From Spartobacteria bacterium (GTDB lineage: Bacteria > Verrucomicrobiota > Verrucomicrobiia > Chthoniobacterales > UBA10450), in NCBI GenBank assembly GCA_021324035.1, contig JAJPJU010000279.1:1-5571 (forward strand): a stretch of DNA of 5,571 nt, read 5' to 3'. Position numbers and translations under genes: made by a program. The notes under the pieces were generated by a model. It did not search any database. It saw nothing but the letters and a program-made list of their open reading frames with translations, and was not told the origin of the DNA. Position 1 is the stretch's first letter, and the number at the start of each line of letters is the position of its first letter. Positions 1 through 4,578 of the stretch are shown here, piece by piece.

Positions 1-228
1 CCCGTCTTTAATCGCAGCCATCGCCTGCGCGTCCGTGAAGGAGGATTGTTTTGAAGCGCTGGTAAGGTCGGCTGCGCCCAGCGTCTTCCCCATTTTGGTA
101 TCGCCGTTCCCAGAAGCGCCATGGCATGGGGTGCAATTGGCAGTCCAAAGGGCTTTGGCATCAGCGGCGCGAACTGAAACCGCGGATGCGGCGAGCAAGC
201 TAACAACGATCGAAATGATGATTTTCAT
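1..228 (-). CDS. Small monoheme cytochrome c, periplasmic (3' end outside window)
   Basis: Seen: an ATG at 226-228 opens a frame that stays open to the window edge (76 codons). Residues 1-21 form a signal peptide (Lys2, a hydrophobic core of Ile, Val, Leu and Ala, then VRA before the likely cut). The mature protein has the heme-attachment motif CTPCH at residues 32-36, followed by GASGNGD, as in small class I cytochromes c (c6/c553/CcoP-like fold). The Met axial ligand should lie just past the edge. A strong Shine-Dalgarno AGGAAGAGGA (235-244) sits 6 nt upstream and fixes the start. Context: 37 nt downstream of the outer-membrane barrel gene on the same strand, so probably co-transcribed with the porin-cytochrome pair. 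Inference: a soluble periplasmic electron carrier linking that conduit to inner-membrane redox chains, the part played by MtoD or PioC elsewhere. The monoheme identity assumes no second CxxCH beyond the edge. Confidence 0.88.
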   Translation of the reverse strand, partial: MKIIISIVVSLLAASAVSVRAADAKALWTANCTPCHGASGNGDTKMGKTLGAADLTSASKQSSFTDAQAMAAIKDG

Positions 229-234
229 AGATGA

Positions 235-244
235 TCCTCTTCCT
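235..244 (-). promoter_or_regulatory. Ribosome binding site of the monoheme cytochrome c gene
   Basis: On the minus strand AGGAAGAGGA ends 6 nt before the ATG at 228. It is the strongest Shine-Dalgarno match of the minus-strand genes. The porin and octaheme genes upstream lack clear ones, which suggests this small cytochrome is translated independently and perhaps at a higher level. Confidence 0.75.
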
Positions 245-265
245 GAAGTTGTGTTATTACCAGTT

Positions 266-2611
266 TTAGAAACGATATTGAAGTCCGGAAAAAATGGAGT
301 GCGCGGTATAGTTGTTGTGACCGCCGAATAGTTCGTCCCTGTAGTCAAAGAACCGGTATTGCAGGGTCAGGCGAATTTGTTTGGTGAATTGCCGGCTGGC
401 GGTGGCGCCTACAGTGTGTTCGGTCGCGCCTAACCCGTACGGCATCGCCACCCGGCTGTTCTTAAAGTGATCGTTCGCGCAGTAAAATGTGTAATCGGCG
501 CGCAGATCGGTGAACTCGTCGAGGACGTACCCGCTCGCACCGGTGACCGTCCAATAATCATTCCGGAAATCGACGACCGTCGGGCTGTTGTAAGGTGTCA
601 CGCCGGTCGCGATCAAATTGATCTTACTCGCCGGGGTTTCGGTTTGATTAAAGACATACGAACCGACGGCCTGCAGGTAAAAGCGCGGGCACGGATTCCA
701 GGTCGCGCTTTCACTAACCACGTGATTTGTGATCAAGCCCGTCATCTCCTCATTTAAAATCGTGTTGCTTGGCAGCGGGAACGGCGACGTCGGTGAAATC
801 GCCCATTTCCCGGCAACCTCCGACTGCATGTAGTCGTAGCGCGTGACCATGGAAAGTGTGCCGAGCGCTTCCGGAAGTTTCGGCCGAGCGGTGATGCGGA
901 TATTCGCGTCGTTGGTGGTCCAATCCTGGCCGATCAGTCGCTGATTTCTTTCCGCGGCGGCGACCGGCGGGGTTGCCAGCTCCGACTGGAAACTGTTATC
1001 GTAATCGGACTCTCTATAATAGTACTGTGCGGCCATGTTCAGGCGGCTCATGGGATACCAGGTCGCGCCGGCCGTGTACTTTTGATCAAAGAAATGGGTG
1101 TCTTTGTTCATCTCGCCCTGATCGGATGGCACAACCGCGCCGCGAACGATCGTCCCCGAGACTTCATGCTCGCGAACATCACCCCAGGCCTGCTCCAATT
1201 CGGCTTCGGCATAAAGCAGCAAGTTCTGGAAATGTTTGTATCTCAACTCCATTCGCTCGGCCGTTTCGTTGGTATCCTCGGAAGTATCGGCCGACTTCGG
1301 GATCGCCAGTGTGTAGTGGACCGGCGGCGGAGCAGTCACGGTGTTGAGGTCCAGGAAAGTGGACGAGCTGTCGATATTTTCGTGGGTGTAACGAAATCCA
1401 ACCAGCGCTTCCAAATCTTTCACCGGCATCCAGAATAAGTTGGAATTGAAAACGTGCTCCTGACTTTCCGACATCCCGGCCAAATTCAGAATGGCGTGAT
1501 CGTTTGATTGCAGTTGCGGGAAGGTGAGCACGAAGCTGGGGTTATAACTGTCTCCGACAATCCGCGTTCCGGACAAATCTGCGCCCATCGTCGTGTAGGA
1601 ATAAGCCGAGGTGAACCAAAGATTATCTTTGATCCGAGTTTCCGTGAGAACATGCCCCGTGAAATCGTCGACGTTGTTTGAATCGTTTTGGGTAATGAAT
1701 CGTTGCGCGCCGGGCGGCGGAACGGCTGGCGGCAACTGTCCCGCTCCCCGCTCAAGCTGAAGGTTATTATCAATCGAGTAATGATCCCAGCGCATGCCAA
1801 TGCCGACATCAGTGTTGCCAAACGTTTTTGTGGCATCGGCAGAGAGGATGTCGCGTTTCTCGTCGATGTCCCGGTAAGCCGGAACGAGTTTGCGCGCAGG
1901 ATTAATTTTGATTCCGGTCAAGGTGGTATCGCCCCAGATGGTAGAATCTTTTTGGCCGTCACGAATCTCATGTGACCAACGGATTGTGATCTCCGGCCAG
2001 TCGGGCGCGCGGATTCCCAATTCCAGCCAGACCTCGTCGCGATCGATGTGCATCTCGTCGAACGCTGGCGGGAACCAGGTGCCGCCATGCGGCGGGAAGA
2101 AGCCGCCATTGCCATCGTACCAAGTGCGAAACGCGGTAAAACCCCCGCGAATGTAACCGAGGTTCGGCTGTGAGAGGTCGACCTTGATGTCGTAATCATT
2201 GATGTCCCAAAGGGCGTGGCCGTCGATCGTCAATGTCGCCTTTTCGCCGACGCCGTGCTCGTAATGCAGGTCGTTAATTCCGCCGTACGGTTGGTCGCCC
2301 GGGATCCAATGCTGTTGCTCGAATTGCGCGCGATCCCCGCTTGTCCAGGTTCCGCCGACGCCAACTTCGATCCAATTTTTGTATTCGGTCTCCTGCTCGG
2401 TAGCTGTGGTGGCGGTCGATTTACCGTCCTTCCCATCCTTGCCTTCGGCGACGACCGCTTTTGGATCGCTGGCAGATCCGCCGGAGTCCGCTGTTTCGGT
2501 TCCGTCGGCGTTAACGTCTGCGTGCAGCGGAATGGTGACGCAAACTACGAATCCGAAAATAAAGCTGACCGTTTGAACGCAGCCAAAACGGAGGAATCGA
2601 TGCGCGCTCAT
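266..2611 (-). CDS. MtrB/PioB-type outer-membrane beta-barrel of a porin-cytochrome conduit
   Basis: Role (family knowledge): a large outer-membrane barrel that sheathes a multiheme cytochrome so that electrons can cross the membrane. Seen: 781 residues, starting at an ATG (2609-2611). The signal peptide is residues 1-31, with LHA before the cut. A low-complexity linker rich in Asp, Gly, Lys and Thr covers about 32-76. After it come alternating polar/aromatic stretches typical of long barrels, beginning with WIEVGVGGTW at 80-89. FRTWYDGNGGFFPP lies at 161-174. The protein ends in LQYRF, the C-terminal Phe signature of barrel proteins. Length is between MtrB (about 700) and PioB (about 800). 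Unlike gammaproteobacterial MtrB, no CXXC motif is visible near the mature N-terminus. The gene starts 1 nt after the stop of the octaheme cytochrome gene (TAA-T-ATG) and has no clear Shine-Dalgarno, so translation is probably coupled. The family call rests on fold features plus the neighbour; a barrel of another family is the main alternative. Confidence 0.85.
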   Translation of the reverse strand: MSAHRFLRFGCVQTVSFIFGFVVCVTIPLHADVNADGTETADSGGSASDPKAVVAEGKDGKDGKSTATTATEQETEYKNWIEVGVGGTWTSGDRAQFEQQHWIPGDQPYGGINDLHYEHGVGEKATLTIDGHALWDINDYDIKVDLSQPNLGYIRGGFTAFRTWYDGNGGFFPPHGGTWFPPAFDEMHIDRDEVWLELGIRAPDWPEITIRWSHEIRDGQKDSTIWGDTTLTGIKINPARKLVPAYRDIDEKRDILSADATKTFGNTDVGIGMRWDHYSIDNNLQLERGAGQLPPAVPPPGAQRFITQNDSNNVDDFTGHVLTETRIKDNLWFTSAYSYTTMGADLSGTRIVGDSYNPSFVLTFPQLQSNDHAILNLAGMSESQEHVFNSNLFWMPVKDLEALVGFRYTHENIDSSSTFLDLNTVTAPPPVHYTLAIPKSADTSEDTNETAERMELRYKHFQNLLLYAEAELEQAWGDVREHEVSGTIVRGAVVPSDQGEMNKDTHFFDQKYTAGATWYPMSRLNMAAQYYYRESDYDNSFQSELATPPVAAAERNQRLIGQDWTTNDANIRITARPKLPEALGTLSMVTRYDYMQSEVAGKWAISPTSPFPLPSNTILNEEMTGLITNHVVSESATWNPCPRFYLQAVGSYVFNQTETPASKINLIATGVTPYNSPTVVDFRNDYWTVTGASGYVLDEFTDLRADYTFYCANDHFKNSRVAMPYGLGATEHTVGATASRQFTKQIRLTLQYRFFDYRDELFGGHNNYTAHSIFSGLQYRF

Positions 2612-2612
2612 A

Positions 2613-3452
2613 TTAATATCTGAAGTGACCGTTCACCTGCGAACCGTGGATCGCCTCGTGACATCCGGCCGACCAGCAGGTGCCCTGCGGCAAGCGAGTG
2701 GTATGGTCGGAATCGCCAATGAAAATCCGGCCGCCAGCTTTCTGTTCCTGGAAGTGACACTTCAAACACAGAGTTTGGTTGCGCTCGTTGAGCATTCGAG
2801 CGTTGATCGAGCCGTGCGGTGAGTGGCAGCTAACGCAACCTTCGCGCAGCGCCTCATGTTGAAACACGAACGGACCGCGCTGGGCGGTATGACATTGGAA
2901 ACAGGTTTCGTTTTCACCGAGAATCAGCGTTCCGCCGCCTTTGACTTGTTGCGGCCCACTGGTCCCGCCGCCCTTGATGGCCCGACCGGCGTGCGGGTTG
3001 TGACAATCGGCGCAGCTCATTTTGCCTTCCAACACGGGATGGTGATGCGGCATTTCAAATCTGGCCCGCACTTCGAGGTGACATTGGAAACACGCGTCCG
3101 GCGACCGGCGCGGATTGATAATCTTGGTTTTATCTCCGCCGCCGGCGACGTGGAGACTCCCGGGGCCGTGGCAGGATTCGCACCCCATTTCCTTGGCATT
3201 ATCGCCGGGGGCTTTCAGGCGCGCGTGAGTGGCAGTTCGAAAATCACGGGTGATCGAATCGTGGCACGCTTCGCAAGCTTCCGAACCGACGAACTCAGCG
3301 CCGGGAATGCCGGGGGGGGCGAGGATGGTGCGATTTGTTTGGAGGGAGCTGCAAGAAAGGAAAATGACAGTGAGCGCAGCTGTTCCCCCGACCGCCCACA
3401 ACAGTTTTTCGCACTTACTCTGCCACCGTCCGATTGGTCTCGGAAATCGCAC
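2613..3452 (-). CDS. MtrA/DmsE-type multiheme c-type cytochrome with eight heme sites
   Basis: Role: periplasmic multiheme wire that inserts into the adjacent barrel and passes electrons across the outer membrane (family knowledge; specific role inferred). Seen: 279 residues. A basic N-terminus and hydrophobic stretch (17-33) are followed by Cys34 in FLSC, a weak lipobox-like site. Heme sites CxxCH lie at residues 60-64, 91-95, 121-125, 147-151, 184-188, 206-210 and 229-233. An eighth, unusual CX4CH (CWSAGCH) is at 259-265. At least ten other His residues, including H76, H101, H136-138, H154, H199, H213, H250 and H269, could serve as distal ligands. Blocks such as CESCHGPGS, CADCHNPH and CVSCHSPHGS match the doubled-motif decaheme family, but this protein is shorter than MtrA (about 333) and has eight rather than ten hemes. 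The start is GTG at 3452 without a clear Shine-Dalgarno; no earlier start codon exists after the in-frame stop at 3540-3542. A TTG at codon 18 is a weaker alternative because it would remove the basic n-region. Confidence 0.9.
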   Translation of the reverse strand: MRFPRPIGRWQSKCEKLLWAVGGTAALTVIFLSCSSLQTNRTILAPPGIPGAEFVGSEACEACHDSITRDFRTATHARLKAPGDNAKEMGCESCHGPGSLHVAGGGDKTKIINPRRSPDACFQCHLEVRARFEMPHHHPVLEGKMSCADCHNPHAGRAIKGGGTSGPQQVKGGGTLILGENETCFQCHTAQRGPFVFQHEALREGCVSCHSPHGSINARMLNERNQTLCLKCHFQEQKAGGRIFIGDSDHTTRLPQGTCWSAGCHEAIHGSQVNGHFRY

Positions 3453-3539
3453 CTGTGCGCAGTATTGCCAGAAGCGTCCGCGCGATACAACGCATTTGTT
3501 CGGAAAATTGCTGCCGCCAATGTAGCGTAAACGATTGCG

Positions 3540-3974
3540 TCAATGACGTTTCTGACGGGTGTTTTCGCGATAATCGCTCGGCGATTTTCCAGACAGCTTT
3601 TTGAAAACACGGTTGAACTGGGAAAGCGATTGGAAACCGCACGCGAATGCAATCTCGCTGATGGAAGAGTCAGCGTTGGCCAGTTGTTCCTTTGCTTTTT
3701 CGAAGCGATTGCGCGCGACGTAATCGACAAATTTGACGCCGGTGACCTGTTTGAATTTTTCACTCAGGTGGGTCCGATTGATTCGGACCACATTCGCCAC
3801 TTTGGCCAGCGATATATGCTCGGTAAGATGCTGGTCGATAAATCGGCGTGCCGCCCAGATATCTCTGGGTTCGGCGGGATGGCCGTTGTGGGCCACGTCT
3901 TGAAACTGAATCGGTGAAGTTCCGTTTGTTATCACACCGACATTTAAGCGCGGCCGCATTGTAAGACTTTGCAT
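3540..3974 (-). CDS. AraC/XylS-family transcriptional regulator, essentially a DNA-binding domain
   Basis: Seen: the C-terminal part is a complete AraC-type double helix-turn-helix. The first helix pair is around ISLAKVANVVRINRTHLSEK. The second is ISEIAFACGFQSLSQFNRVF, followed by KKLSGKSPSDYR, the family signature. About 45 residues precede it, with no recognisable sensor domain. I use the ATG at 3974 (144 residues). The frame stays open to a TTG at 4058 (172 residues), but that stretch uses rare-looking codons (AGG, ATA, GGG) and neither start has a Shine-Dalgarno; an ATG at 3959 is also possible. Context: first gene of the minus-strand cluster, 87 nt before the octaheme cytochrome and divergent from the plus-strand operon. 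Inference: it may control the electron-conduit genes, the divergent operon, or both. Sureness is high for the family, low for the start and the target. Confidence 0.88.
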   Translation of the reverse strand: MQSLTMRPRLNVGVITNGTSPIQFQDVAHNGHPAEPRDIWAARRFIDQHLTEHISLAKVANVVRINRTHLSEKFKQVTGVKFVDYVARNRFEKAKEQLANADSSISEIAFACGFQSLSQFNRVFKKLSGKSPSDYRENTRQKRH

Positions 3975-4037
3975 CGGTTGGGATTTGCTTATCGCATCTT
4001 GCCCTGGCTCGTAAGTGGGCCTTTGGCCGTACCCCAA

Positions 4038-4054
4038 CTTTTGCAAAGCAAAAG
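4038..4054. repeat. Short inverted repeat, possible operator
   Basis: CTTTTG (4038-4043), spacer CAAAG, CAAAAG (4049-4054) is a perfect 6-bp dyad in the divergent region. A site this short can arise by chance, and AraC proteins more often bind direct repeats, so the operator role is only a suggestion. Confidence 0.3.
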
Positions 4055-4108
4055 CCAATTGAGGGGAAGCGCCCGGTGCTCTGGCCGTTAGGTTTGAAAC
4101 AACAAAAA

Positions 4109-4114
4109 AAGGAG
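4109..4114 (+). promoter_or_regulatory. Ribosome binding site of the 29-residue membrane peptide gene
   Basis: AAGGAG follows an A-rich run and ends 5 nt before the ATG at 4120. This near-perfect Shine-Dalgarno is the main reason for calling such a short reading frame a gene. Confidence 0.8.
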
Positions 4115-4119
4115 CCCTT

Positions 4120-4209
4120 ATGGAATATCTGATCTTAGCCGGCGTTGGCGCGATGCTGCTGCTTTACGTAGTCATCATCGTGGAATGCCTGAGACATCCC
4201 GAATGGTAA
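4120..4209 (+). CDS. KdpF-like single-pass membrane peptide (29 residues)
   Basis: Seen: ATG at 4120, TAA at 4207-4209, 29 codons. The peptide begins MEYLILAG, has one hydrophobic helix (about residues 4-22, including AMLLLYVVIIV) and ends ECLRHPEW. Length, single helix and the terminal basic residue followed by PE and an aromatic residue resemble KdpF, the small subunit that stabilises the KdpABC potassium-importing ATPase in the inner membrane (family knowledge). Here no kdpA follows; the next genes encode a TM2-like protein and a keto-acid decarboxylase. The excellent Shine-Dalgarno 5 nt upstream supports translation, and the gene stops 14 nt before the next start. Inference: either a stray kdpF homologue or an unrelated small membrane protein with a similar shape. 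That it is a translated gene is fairly likely; the KdpF relation is tentative. Confidence 0.65.
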   Translation: MEYLILAGVGAMLLLYVVIIVECLRHPEW

Positions 4210-4211
4210 CC

Positions 4212-4216
4212 GAGGA
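4212..4216 (+). promoter_or_regulatory. Ribosome binding site that sets the start of the TM2-like gene
   Basis: GAGGA ends 7 nt before the ATG at 4224. It favours this ATG over an in-frame ATG at 4185, which lies inside the preceding peptide gene and has no such site. Confidence 0.7.
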
Positions 4217-4223
4217 TCAAACA

Positions 4224-4550
4224 ATGAATGCAACCCTGATAACGCAAAATCCTCAGGTCGTGAGCGCGGAGAACAAAATTGCCGTTCTACTTTCAATCGT
4301 CCCCGGTCTTGGTCACGTTTACAAAGGACATTACGCGACCGGCTTCTTTTGGATGTTCCTCGGAATGCCGCTGGCGCTTTGGGTGGGAATCCTGCTCAGC
4401 CTGGCCACCGCAGGCTTCGGTCTTCTCATCCCAATCGCATGCTGGGCCGGGCTCGCCTTCGATGCTTACTGCGAGCGCGATTGGCGCAAACATCACTGGT
4501 TAATGCCAACCACGGACGGCAGCGAAGAAGACGACGACTTTGAGGATTGA
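4224..4550 (+). CDS. TM2-like small membrane protein with acidic C-terminus
   Basis: Seen: 108 residues from the ATG at 4224. After a polar N-terminus, residues 19-40 read IAVLLSIVPGLGHVYKGHY and on to ATG, with the PGLG-x-x-Y-x-G pattern found at the first helix of TM2-domain proteins. Two hydrophobic segments follow, about 41-61 and 64-80, separated by a short Thr-Ala-Gly turn. Next is a charged and aromatic stretch (YCERDWRKHHW, 82-92). The tail is strongly acidic (EEDDDFED, 101-108). No catalytic or metal motif is recognised, so no specific function can be given; TM2 proteins as a family are poorly characterised. It sits 14 nt after the KdpF-like peptide and 28 nt before the decarboxylase, so a shared transcript is likely. 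Any functional link to the decarboxylase is unproven. An upstream start at 4185 would add 13 residues that overlap the previous gene. Confidence 0.8.
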   Translation: MNATLITQNPQVVSAENKIAVLLSIVPGLGHVYKGHYATGFFWMFLGMPLALWVGILLSLATAGFGLLIPIACWAGLAFDAYCERDWRKHHWLMPTTDGSEEDDDFED

Positions 4551-4578
4551 CCAAAGACAGCATTTGCGAGGAACAAAG

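Larger units (their letters stand above)
3975..4119. promoter_or_regulatory. Divergent intergenic region between the regulator and the plus-strand operon
   Basis: Both gene sets must be read outward from here if the regulator starts at 3974, so it should hold two promoters and possibly the regulator's own operator. Seen: a 6-bp inverted repeat CTTTTG/CAAAAG with a 5-nt spacer (4038-4054), and GGCC-TTT-GGCC at 4018-4028. I could not find a -35/-10 pair with proper spacing on either strand, so the promoter positions are not called. If the regulator starts at its alternative TTG (4058), the left part would be coding. Confidence 0.45.

Noticed and set aside
229..265. Terminator between the barrel gene and the monoheme cytochrome gene
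   Set aside because: No stem-loop followed by a T-run is visible in the 37-nt gap on the minus strand.
35..331. Plus-strand frame of 98 codons spanning the monoheme cytochrome and the end of the barrel gene
   Set aside because: It is antisense to two supported genes and has no recognisable domain.
467..2623. Several plus-strand frames of 65-135 codons and minus-strand frames of other phase opposite or within the barrel gene
   Set aside because: All overlap the 781-residue barrel frame, have arginine- and serine-rich shadow compositions, and show no family features.
2823..3530. Long plus-strand open frame of 235 codons opposite the octaheme cytochrome
   Set aside because: It is antisense to a gene with eight heme motifs; its translation shows no known domain or ribosome binding site and reflects the codon bias of the real gene.
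3453..3542. The regulator and the octaheme cytochrome share a reading frame, separated only by one TGA at 3540-3542
   Set aside because: A broken fusion was considered, but one in three neighbours share a frame by chance, both proteins have natural ends, and the intervening 29 codons look non-coding.
4024..4088. TGGCCGT repeated at 4024-4030 and 4082-4088 as direct-repeat operator
   Set aside because: A 7-base repeat within about 120 bases is expected fairly often by chance, and there is no extended match.
4551..4578. Possible TPP riboswitch before the ThDP enzyme gene
   Set aside because: Only 28 nt separate the genes, too short for the aptamer, and such riboswitches control thiamine synthesis or transport rather than ThDP-using enzymes in general.
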